Below, piece after piece: positions 1 through 5,365 of a stretch of DNA of 6,579 bases (its first letter is position 1; each line of letters starts with the position of its first letter). A program made the position numbers and the translations under genes. This DNA comes from Candidatus Omnitrophota bacterium (lineage in GTDB: Bacteria > Omnitrophota > Gorgyraeia > JAFGHF01), in assembly GCA_018899075.1 (NCBI GenBank), contig JAHIIS010000125.1:1-6579 (forward strand), given 5' to 3'. The notes under the pieces were generated by a model that made no database searches, had not been told where the DNA came from, and saw only the letters and a program-made list of their open reading frames with translations.

Positions 1-93
1 GTAACTCAACCGATGCCTTTAGCTTTGAAGATTTTTGAAATAGGTTCGAACTTCGGCAGCGATGCAGCGCCAATTTTTCTTCGTTTCAAGTTA
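1..93. other. Left-edge stretch with no supported gene
   Basis: I see no recognisable gene here. One + frame is open from the window edge to a TGA at 106-108, and a minus-strand frame is open for about 34 codons and ends at 8-6. Both are short enough to be chance and neither matches a family I recognise. The stretch could hold the 3' end of an upstream gene outside the window or plain intergenic DNA. Confidence 0.4.
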
Positions 94-122
94 TTGACCG
101 ATTGTTGACTTTATGATACAAT
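94..122 (+). promoter_or_regulatory. Sigma70-type promoter for the tRNA cluster
   Basis: The -35 box TTGACC (94-99) is separated by exactly 17 bases from the -10 box TACAAT (117-122). A TG dinucleotide at 114-115 gives an extended -10 (TGATACAAT). Each box differs from consensus at one position. Transcription should start around 128-130 and run rightwards into the tRNA genes. The strength and position are typical of stable-RNA promoters. Nothing in the downstream 6.4 kb resembles an equally good promoter, so it may also feed the protein genes. Confidence 0.75.
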
Positions 123-148
123 AGTGAGCCTTATTAGGAGGGATAGGC

Positions 149-188
149 CCGCATAGCTTCCTCCTTCGAAGGACAGGACGCTATGCGG
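149..188. repeat. Long interrupted palindrome in the tRNA leader
   Basis: CCGCATAGC (149-157) pairs perfectly with GCTATGCGG (180-188). Inside it, TCC (159-161) can pair with GGA (176-178), and the nested palindrome TCCTTCGAAGGA (162-173) closes the tip. The result is a near-continuous 40-base hairpin with one mismatch (158/179) and a CA bulge (174-175). No T-run follows, so it is not a standard terminator. It lies between the predicted transcription start and tRNA-Lys and would be part of the precursor RNA. It could be a copy of a dispersed palindromic repeat or a processing signal; one copy cannot settle which. Confidence 0.6.
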
Positions 189-208
189 TGAGAGAAAAAT
201 TGGGAAAT

Positions 209-282
209 GCCCCCATAGCTCAATTGGTAGAGCAGCGCCCTCTTAAGGCGACGGTTTCTAGGTTCAAATCCTAGTGGGGGTA
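209..282 (+). tRNA. tRNA-Lys (anticodon CTT)
   Basis: Cloverleaf: acceptor 209-215 with 275-281, D stem GCTC/GAGC (218-221/230-233), anticodon stem 235-239 with 247-251, loop CTCTTAA (240-246) with anticodon CTT at 242-244, and T stem CTAGG/CCTAG (258-262/270-274) with loop TTCAAAT. It reads AAG lysine codons. Oddities: position 1-72 is a G-U wobble, the outermost anticodon-stem pair is G-A, the variable loop has 6 bases, and CCA is not encoded (A282 is followed by TCA). A CCA-adding enzyme would therefore be needed. It is the first gene after the predicted promoter. Confidence 0.93.
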
Positions 283-298
283 TCAGTTTGAAGATTTA

Positions 299-383
299 GG
301 GCGGATGGCGAAACTGGCAGACGCGCATGGTTTAGGACCATGTGGAGAAATCCTTGGAGGTTCAAGTCCTCTTCCGCCCACCA
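299..383 (+). tRNA. tRNA-Leu (anticodon TAG)
   Basis: Class II tRNA with a long variable arm. The acceptor GGGCGGA (299-305) pairs with TCCGCCC (373-379), and discriminator A380 and an encoded CCA (381-383) follow. The anticodon stem CATGG/CCATG (326-330/338-342) holds the loop TTTAGGA with anticodon TAG at 333-335, reading CUA and probably other CUN leucine codons. The variable arm has a TGGAG...TCC type stem, as expected for leucine. It lies 16 bases after tRNA-Lys in the same orientation, so co-transcription is likely. Confidence 0.96.
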
Positions 384-415
384 GAGTTTGTTAGGTAGGG
401 CGCAAGGACTAGAAG

Positions 416-421
416 TATAAT
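416..421 (+). promoter_or_regulatory. Possible internal -10 box before tRNA-Gly
   Basis: A perfect TATAAT sits 9 bases before the tRNA-Gly gene, which would put a start near 428 with almost no leader. No convincing -35 element lies at 16-18 bases spacing (the region reads TAGGTAG), and there is no TG extension. It may be a weak internal promoter for tRNA-Gly and the PTS genes, or a chance match in an AT-rich spacer. Confidence 0.3.
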
Positions 422-430
422 AGAATTTAT

Positions 431-506
431 GCGGGCGTAGCTTAGTTGGTAGAGCGTAGCCTTGCCAAGGCTAAGGTCGTGGGTTCGAATCCCATCGCCC
501 GCTCCA
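431..506 (+). tRNA. tRNA-Gly (anticodon GCC)
   Basis: Complete cloverleaf: acceptor GCGGGCG (431-437) with CGCCCGC (496-502), D stem GCTT/GAGC, anticodon stem TAGCC/GGCTA (457-461/469-473), loop TTGCCAA with anticodon GCC at 464-466, T arm GTGGG-TTCGAAT-CCCAT, discriminator T503 and encoded CCA (504-506). It reads GGC and GGU glycine codons. It is the last tRNA of the cluster. Only 56 bases separate it from the EIIA start codon, so 3' maturation of this tRNA could create the 5' end of the downstream mRNA. Confidence 0.97.
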
Positions 507-511
507 AATAT

Positions 512-530
512 AAAAGGAGAAGATCCTTTT
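512..530 (+). promoter_or_regulatory. Small hairpin between tRNA-Gly and the EIIA gene
   Basis: AAAAGGA (512-518) pairs with TCCTTTT (524-530) around a 5-base GAAGA loop. Only two pairs are G-C and the T-run is part of the stem, so it would be a weak terminator at best. The 3' arm TCCTT can alternatively pair with AAGGA (547-551) in the EIIA ribosome binding site, helped by a TTTAC/GTAAA stem (529-533/537-541). The two folds are mutually exclusive. Whether this matters for expression is inference. Confidence 0.35.
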
Positions 531-545
531 TACTTCGTAAATTTG

Positions 546-552
546 AAAGGAG
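546..552 (+). promoter_or_regulatory. Ribosome binding site deciding the EIIA start
   Basis: AAAGGAG ends 10 bases before the ATG at 563. This supports that ATG over upstream in-frame starts inside tRNA-Gly and over the ATG at 572. The same 9-base motif AAAGGAGAA also occurs at 513-521. Confidence 0.75.
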
Positions 553-562
553 AAACAAAGAG

Positions 563-1033
563 ATGAAGATTATGGATTTCTTGAATCCCGCGGCAATCAG
601 CACTGACCTTCGGGCCGCAGATAAAAAAGGCGTAGTCGGAGAATTGGTCGGCCTTTTAATCAAGTCCGGGGAAATTAAAGAAAAAGACAAAGAGAAGCTC
701 GTTAGAGTGCTCCTGGAACGCGAGGCTTTAGGCTCTACCGGCATCGGCCAGGGGATCGGCATCCCCCACGGTAAATTCGGCGGCGTCAGAAAGTTAATCG
801 GCGCTTGCGGCATATCGCGCAAAGGGGTCGATTTCGAGTCCCTGGACGGCGAAGTAGTACATACCTTTTTCTTATTGGTTGCGCCGGAAGACTCTGCCGG
901 GCCGCACCTGAAGGCCTTAGCAAGGGTTTCCCGCCTGCTGAAAGATAAATTTTTCCGCGACACTTTAAAAGCGGCAAAAGACGAGAAGGCATTAATTAAG
1001 ATTATCAAGCAGGAAGACCAGAAAAAGACCTGA
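563..1033 (+). CDS. ptsN: PTS EIIA protein, PtsN/fructose-mannitol type
   Basis: A 156-residue single-domain phosphocarrier of the EIIA fructose/mannitol/Ntr family. The phosphorylated histidine is His69 in the motif GIPHGK (67-71 core), and the second conserved histidine is His115 in GPHLKAL, near the usual active-site pocket. Length and the absence of fused EIIB or EIIC domains match regulatory PtsN (about 160 residues) rather than a transporter subunit. The frame runs upstream into tRNA-Gly, but the AAAGGAG at 546-552 points to the ATG at 563. The gene is followed after one base by the YvcK gene, and HPr and Enzyme I lie downstream, so its phosphate donors are encoded in the same cluster. 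In proteobacteria PtsN regulates nitrogen, potassium and carbon functions; its targets here cannot be read from the sequence. A subunit for a permease encoded elsewhere remains possible. Confidence 0.9.
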   Translation: MKIMDFLNPAAISTDLRAADKKGVVGELVGLLIKSGEIKEKDKEKLVRVLLEREALGSTGIGQGIGIPHGKFGGVRKLIGACGISRKGVDFESLDGEVVHTFFLLVAPEDSAGPHLKALARVSRLLKDKFFRDTLKAAKDEKALIKIIKQEDQKKT

Positions 1034-1034
1034 A

Positions 1035-2279
1035 ATGGAAAAGTTTAAGTGGTTATATCCGGGGATAAAGATTAAGAGATGGGTGATGGTGTGCATATTG
1101 GGCATTATCATGGTTTCCATCGGCTCGATAGACCTGGTCTCTCCGGATTATATCAGCGTGCGGATCCTGGGCGGATTTACTTTATTTCTGGGCATAGCCT
1201 TGATTTTTGTAGGCCTGGAAAGAACGGTAAAATCTTTTCTTTCCGTTTTTTTACCTCTTAAAGAAGAGAAAAAGGTTTTCGACCTTATTTATCAAAAAAG
1301 GCAATTGGCCCGCGGACCGAGGTTCGTCGTTATCGGAGGAGGAACAGGCCTTTCTACTTTACTCTACGGTTTAAAGGAATATACCAGCAATATTACCGCG
1401 ATTGTCACGGTGGCGGACGAGGGAGGGAGTTCGGGGAGATTGCGCGAGCAGTTCGGGCTTCTTGCCCCCGGAGATATCCGCAACTGCCTTGTAGCGCTGG
1501 CGGATACCGAGCCCTTAATGAGGAACCTTTTCCAGTTCCGCTTCGGCGGAAGAGCGGAACTCGACGGCCACAGTTTCGGCAACCTCTTTATTACGGCGAT
1601 GACCAAGATTACCGGCGACTTTGAAAAAGCGGTTAAAGAGTCGAGCAAAGTCCTGGCTATCCGGGGACAGGTAGTCCCCTCCACGTTGGAAGAAGTAAGG
1701 CTCGTCGCTGAATATGAGGACGGGACCAGGGTAATAGGCGAAAGTAAAATCTCCAAGCAGAAAAAACCCATAAAGAGAATCTATTTAAATCAAAGAGACT
1801 GCCAGGCTGCGCCCGAGGCGGTGAGCGCCCTTAAGGAGGCAGATGTTGTGGTAATCGGCCCGGGCTCGCTCTACACCAGCGTAATTCCCAACCTGCTAAT
1901 CGAAGGGATTAACAGGGCCATTTTAGAGTCGAAGGCAATCAAAATTTATGTTTGCAATATAATGACGCAAAGCGGCGAGACCGACAATTATAAAGCCTCC
2001 GACCACATTGAGGCGCTCGTGGCTCACGCAAAATCCAAACTTATCGATTATTGTATCCTCAATTTTGCCCGCATCCCTGCGCAGTTTCTGGAAAAATATA
2101 AACAGGAAGACGCCCATCCGGTCCTCGCCGATGTAGAAAAAATTGAGGAAATGGGCTTTTCCGTGATTAAAGATAATCTGGTGAGCGCAAAAGATTGCGT
2201 AAGGCACGATGCGCAAAAACTGGCCGGGATTATCGTCGATTTAATAGAAGCAAAAGCGAAGGTAAATGAACCAGTCTAG
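1035..2279 (+). CDS. yvcK: YvcK/GlmR-family UDP-GlcNAc-binding protein with N-terminal membrane anchor
   Basis: A 414-residue CofD/YvcK-like protein. Residues 1-92 form an extension with two hydrophobic membrane segments (about 16-35 and 43-61), preceded by a basic stretch. The YvcK domain starts near 94 and shows GGGTG (101-105), DEGGSSGRLRE (128-138), PGDIRN (145-150), GHSFGNL (178-184), GPGSLYTSVIPNL (275-287) and TQSGETDNY (311-319). In Bacillus, YvcK (about 317 residues, soluble) binds UDP-GlcNAc, is needed for growth on gluconeogenic carbon and stimulates GlmS. This supports a role in steering carbon to cell-wall precursors. The anchor should put the domain at the inner face of the membrane. 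The ATG at 1035 has no good ribosome site (the nearest AGGA is about 20 bases away) and follows the EIIA stop by one base, suggesting translational coupling. Its 3' end overlaps HPr by 14 bases. An F420-pathway CofD is less likely given this context. Confidence 0.92.
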   Translation: MEKFKWLYPGIKIKRWVMVCILGIIMVSIGSIDLVSPDYISVRILGGFTLFLGIALIFVGLERTVKSFLSVFLPLKEEKKVFDLIYQKRQLARGPRFVVIGGGTGLSTLLYGLKEYTSNITAIVTVADEGGSSGRLREQFGLLAPGDIRNCLVALADTEPLMRNLFQFRFGGRAELDGHSFGNLFITAMTKITGDFEKAVKESSKVLAIRGQVVPSTLEEVRLVAEYEDGTRVIGESKISKQKKPIKRIYLNQRDCQAAPEAVSALKEADVVVIGPGSLYTSVIPNLLIEGINRAILESKAIKIYVCNIMTQSGETDNYKASDHIEALVAHAKSKLIDYCILNFARIPAQFLEKYKQEDAHPVLADVEKIEEMGFSVIKDNLVSAKDCVRHDAQKLAGIIVDLIEAKAKVNEPV

Positions 2280-2535
2280 TCTGATAAAAAGGACTCTGAC
2301 AGTCAGAAATAAATCGGGGTTACACGCCCGCCCCGCGGCTTTATTTGTCCAGATTGCCAATAAATACGACGCGCAAATCTCCGTAAGAAAGGGCGCGCAG
2401 ACTGTCAACGGAAAATCGATTATGGGTATTATGATGCTGGCGGCAAGCCGGGGCAGCAAGATTTGTATCGAAGCCAAAGGCGGCGATGCCCAAGAGGCGG
2501 TCGAGGAACTCGAAAAGTTGGTAACGAGCGGATAA
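2266..2535 (+). CDS. ptsH: HPr phosphocarrier protein
   Basis: An 89-residue HPr, the normal family size. It carries phosphate from Enzyme I to EIIA proteins in the cytoplasm. The catalytic histidine is His20 in GLHARPAA. Ser51 in VNGKSIMGIMML is 31 residues further on, the same spacing as His15 and Ser46 in Bacillus and E. coli HPr, so the regulatory serine site of HPr kinase is present. No HPr kinase gene lies in the window. The start at 2266 is inside the end of the YvcK gene, with a weak GAAGG (2258-2262) only 3 bases from the ATG, so translation probably depends on coupling. It ends in tandem stops (TAATAA, 2533-2538). The Enzyme I gene follows 19 bases later. A Crh-like regulatory paralogue is less likely because the catalytic histidine is intact. 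Confidence 0.95.
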   Translation: MNQSSLIKRTLTVRNKSGLHARPAALFVQIANKYDAQISVRKGAQTVNGKSIMGIMMLAASRGSKICIEAKGGDAQEAVEELEKLVTSG

Positions 2536-2554
2536 TAAAGAGGCAGATCAGATA

Positions 2555-4294
2555 ATGAAGAAGCGAATTTTGTTAAAAGGCATTCCTGCGGCGCCGGGCC
2601 TGATTGTGGGCAAGGCCTTCTGTTTGGGCAGTGAAGATATGCAGGTTCAGAAACGCGCTATCTCCGAATCCCAGGTACCTAAAGAAGTTACCCGCTTTAA
2701 AGAGGCCTTAATCAAAACCCGCGCGGAAATCCTGGATATTCAGAAAAAGATTTCCCGGGAGATGGGCGTCAGGCACGCTCAGATATTCAACGCGCATCTG
2801 TTGGTTCTGGAAGACAGGACTTTGATTGAGGGAGTAATTACCCGGCTGAAAAAAGAGAGGTTTTGCATAGAATATATATTTCTGGAAGTCTTAAAGAAAT
2901 ACATCAAGACGTTTTCTCACATCGACGACCCTTATTTGCGGGAGCGCTTGAGCGACATAGAAGACGTGGGCAAGCGCATTTTAAGGAACCTGCGCGGGAT
3001 CCGCCGCGACATTTTGACTAATTTAAAAGAAAAACTTATCATCGTTGCGTATGACCTTTCTCCCTCGGATACCGCCTCGATGCATAAAGAGAAGGTAATC
3101 GGTTTTATTACCGATATCGGCGGCAAGACCTCGCATACTGCCATTATGGCCAAGGCCCTGGAAATACCCGCCGTAGTCGGTTTAGAAGAGGCAACGGCGA
3201 AGATCGAGACCGGCGATAACATAATAGTAGACGGCACCAGAGGCGAAGTGCTCGTAAATCCCGACAGAGCTACTCTCGATAAATATAAGCTGCAGAGCGA
3301 AAAATTAGTGCGCCAGGAGTTAGTCCTCTTAAAATTAAGGGACTTACCCGCCGAGACCCCGGACGGACGCGAGGTGCAACTGGCGGCAAATATAGAGCTG
3401 CCCGAGGAGCTTGCTTCAGTTGTTGCCCACGGCGCCAGAGGGATAGGGCTTTACCGCACTGAATATTTCTATATGAACAGAATGGATTTGCCCACGGAAG
3501 AGGAGCATTTCGAGGCCTACAAGAAAGTGAGTCAACAGGTAGAGCCGTATTCGGTGGTTATCCGCACCCTTGACTTAGGAGGGGATAAGTTCTTATCGCA
3601 GCTGGACATACCCCAGGAGATGAACCCCTACCTGGGCTGGCGGGCAATCAGGTTCTGTTTAGCCAGACCCGAGATATTCAAGGTGCAGCTGCGGGCAATC
3701 CTTCGGGCTTCGGCTTACGGAAAACTCAAACTGATGTATCCGATGATTTCCGGGATAGAGGAGTTGAGGCAGGCCAATCGGATGTTAGAGCAGGTTAAGG
3801 AAGAATTGCGCAGGCGAAAGATTCCCTTTGACGAAGACATCGAAGTCGGGGCGATGATCGAGATACCTTCGGCAGCTTTAACCTGCGATATATTAGCGAA
3901 AGAAGCGGATTTCTTCAGCATCGGGACTAATGATTTAATCCAGTATTCCATTGCCGTAGACAGAGTAAATGAAAAGATCGCCTATCTATACGAACCCGCG
4001 CATCCGGCGGTCTTGCGCTTAATCAAAAATGTTATCGACTCCGGGCATAAAGAAAACGTCTGGGTGGGGATGTGCGGAGAGATGGCTTCGGAGCCGGCCT
4101 TTGCCCTTTTGCTTCTGGGGTTAGGGCTGGATGAGTTCAGCGTCTCTCCCGCCGCTGTGCCCGGCATCAAGCGGGTAATCCGTTCGGTTACTTTAAAGCA
4201 GGCGAAGGACATGGCTCACAAGGCCTTAACTTTAACCACGGGCAAAGAGGTAGAGGCCTTCAGTAAAGAAAAATTAAAGGAATTAGTCCCTTAA
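2555..4294 (+). CDS. ptsI: PEP-protein phosphotransferase (PTS Enzyme I)
   Basis: A 579-residue Enzyme I, close to the usual 570-575. It takes phosphate from phosphoenolpyruvate and passes it to HPr. The N-terminal HPr-binding and phosphohistidine domains end with GGKTSHTAIMA, placing the active histidine at His194. The C-terminal PEP-binding barrel shows LYRTEYF (299-305), RTLDLGGDK (337-345), EIPSA (436-440), SIGTNDLIQY (455-464) and GMCGEMA (505-511) with the conserved Cys507. There is no N-terminal GAF domain, so it is PtsI-like and not the nitrogen-type PtsP. The AAAGAGG at 2537-2543 lies 11 bases before the ATG. HPr precedes it by 19 bases, and the sugar-phosphate isomerase starts at the base right after its stop. 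All catalytic residues appear intact, so the relay to HPr and EIIA should work. Confidence 0.97.
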   Translation: MKKRILLKGIPAAPGLIVGKAFCLGSEDMQVQKRAISESQVPKEVTRFKEALIKTRAEILDIQKKISREMGVRHAQIFNAHLLVLEDRTLIEGVITRLKKERFCIEYIFLEVLKKYIKTFSHIDDPYLRERLSDIEDVGKRILRNLRGIRRDILTNLKEKLIIVAYDLSPSDTASMHKEKVIGFITDIGGKTSHTAIMAKALEIPAVVGLEEATAKIETGDNIIVDGTRGEVLVNPDRATLDKYKLQSEKLVRQELVLLKLRDLPAETPDGREVQLAANIELPEELASVVAHGARGIGLYRTEYFYMNRMDLPTEEEHFEAYKKVSQQVEPYSVVIRTLDLGGDKFLSQLDIPQEMNPYLGWRAIRFCLARPEIFKVQLRAILRASAYGKLKLMYPMISGIEELRQANRMLEQVKEELRRRKIPFDEDIEVGAMIEIPSAALTCDILAKEADFFSIGTNDLIQYSIAVDRVNEKIAYLYEPAHPAVLRLIKNVIDSGHKENVWVGMCGEMASEPAFALLLLGLGLDEFSVSPAAVPGIKRVIRSVTLKQAKDMAHKALTLTTGKEVEAFSKEKLKELVP

Positions 4295-5365
4295 ATGCAT
4301 AGTCTGGATAAGATAAAGGTTATCGAGAAAGTTGACCGGGCCCGGATGCGCGATGTCTTAGCGCAGCTTCCCCAACACATCGGGCAGGCCTTTTGCCTGG
4401 GCAGGGAGTTTTCTCTTTCCCCGAATTTTGGCGGTGTTAAAAATATAGTCTTTTGCGGGATGGGAGGTTCGGCTATCGGCGCCGAGATTGTGAGTTCTTA
4501 TTTAAGAAAAGAGATAAATACGCCGCTCAACGTCAACAGGGACTATTCCTTGCCGGGCTTCGTCGATAAAGAAAGCCTGGTAATCTTACTGAGCTACTCC
4601 GGAAATACCGAGGAGACACTCAGCGCCTACAAAGAGGCCCGCAACAGGCAGGCCAAAATTATTATTCTGACCTCAGGCGGCCGGTTAGCGGATTTAGCAA
4701 AAAAGGAGGCGCGCCCCTGCCTTTTAATTCCTGCGGGCTTTCCGCCGCGGGGGGCGCTGGCTTTTCTCTCTCTTCCTGTTTTAGCCCTCTTTTCCCAAAT
4801 GCGCCTGATTGAGGATAAAGAAAAAGAGGTGCAGGAAACATCTTCTCTTTTAGAGAGGTTAAAAAGAGAGTCTCTGGGCATAGATGTGCGGACGCAATCC
4901 AACCCGGCCAAAAGATTGGCGCTTCGGCTTTTTGATAATTTTTGCGTTATCTATGCCGGCGCTGAGCACTTATCCGGCGTAGTTACGCGCTTCCGAGGCC
5001 AGCTCGCGGAAAACAGCAAGATGCTTTCTTCAAGCCACCTGCTTCCGGAGATGAACCATAACGAGATAGTCGGCTGGCGGCATCCCCGAAAATTGTTAAA
5101 GAGGTTTGTGGCGCTCCTTTTAAGGGACAGGGAAGACCACCCCCAGGTTAAAAAAAGGCTGGAAATCAGCAAAGAGATTTTGCAAAAAGAGGGCGCAGGC
5201 GTTGAAGAGGTCTGGTCAAAGGGAGAAGGCCTTCTGGCCAGGACCTTTTCTTTGATTTATACGGGCGATTTCACCAGTTTCTATCTTGCGGTTTTAAATA
5301 AAGAAGACCCCACGCCGGTTAAGCGGATTGATTATTTAAAGCGGCGGCTTAAGGAGTGGAAATGA
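4295..5365 (+). CDS. Bifunctional phosphoglucose/phosphomannose isomerase
   Basis: A 356-residue SIS-domain protein of the bifunctional PGI/PMI family, which interconverts fructose-6-P with glucose-6-P and mannose-6-P. The first SIS domain has GMGGSAIGAE (55-64) and SYSGNTEET (100-108), the sugar-phosphate-binding signatures. PRGALAF (151-157) follows. Catalytic candidates are Glu239 in ENSK and His255 in PEMNHNEIVGW, with the same 16-residue spacing as Glu203 and His219 in the Pyrobaculum enzyme. The C-terminal DPTPVKRIDYLK (338-349) supplies the conserved lysine region. The ATG directly follows the Enzyme I stop, with AAGGA (4277-4281) 13 bases upstream. Its end overlaps the nucleotidyltransferase by 4 bases (ATGA). 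Here it would link fructose-6-P to mannose or glucose sugars for activation. Dual specificity is known for the family and not proved by sequence. Confidence 0.9.
   Translation: MHSLDKIKVIEKVDRARMRDVLAQLPQHIGQAFCLGREFSLSPNFGGVKNIVFCGMGGSAIGAEIVSSYLRKEINTPLNVNRDYSLPGFVDKESLVILLSYSGNTEETLSAYKEARNRQAKIIILTSGGRLADLAKKEARPCLLIPAGFPPRGALAFLSLPVLALFSQMRLIEDKEKEVQETSSLLERLKRESLGIDVRTQSNPAKRLALRLFDNFCVIYAGAEHLSGVVTRFRGQLAENSKMLSSSHLLPEMNHNEIVGWRHPRKLLKRFVALLLRDREDHPQVKKRLEISKEILQKEGAGVEEVWSKGEGLLARTFSLIYTGDFTSFYLAVLNKEDPTPVKRIDYLKRRLKEWK
5351..5356 (+). promoter_or_regulatory. Ribosome binding site deciding the nucleotidyltransferase start
   Basis: AAGGAG lies inside the isomerase 3' end and 5 bases before the ATG at 5362. 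The in-frame GTG at 5356 overlaps the last base of this motif, so it cannot be the start served by it. Confidence 0.8.

Noticed and set aside
6..89. 27-codon minus-strand ORF starting with TTG, rich in lysine
   Set aside because: There is no SD and no recognisable family; it is short enough to be chance, and the + strand is also open there.
512..531. Rho-independent terminator after tRNA-Gly
   Set aside because: The stem is mostly A-U with two G-C pairs and its T-run is consumed in the stem, so it is too weak to call a terminator.
446..562. Upstream extension of the EIIA reading frame into tRNA-Gly
   Set aside because: The first 39 codons are a translation of the tRNA and its spacer; a good SD at 546-552 serves the ATG at 563.
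442..1008. 188-codon minus-strand ORF
   Set aside because: It lies opposite the EIIA gene and ends inside tRNA-Gly; it matches no family I recognise, while the + strand gene has clear motifs.
5356..5361. GTG start for the nucleotidyltransferase
   Set aside because: The GTG overlaps the SD AAGGAG at 5351-5356; the ATG at 5362 is correctly spaced and forms the usual ATGA overlap.
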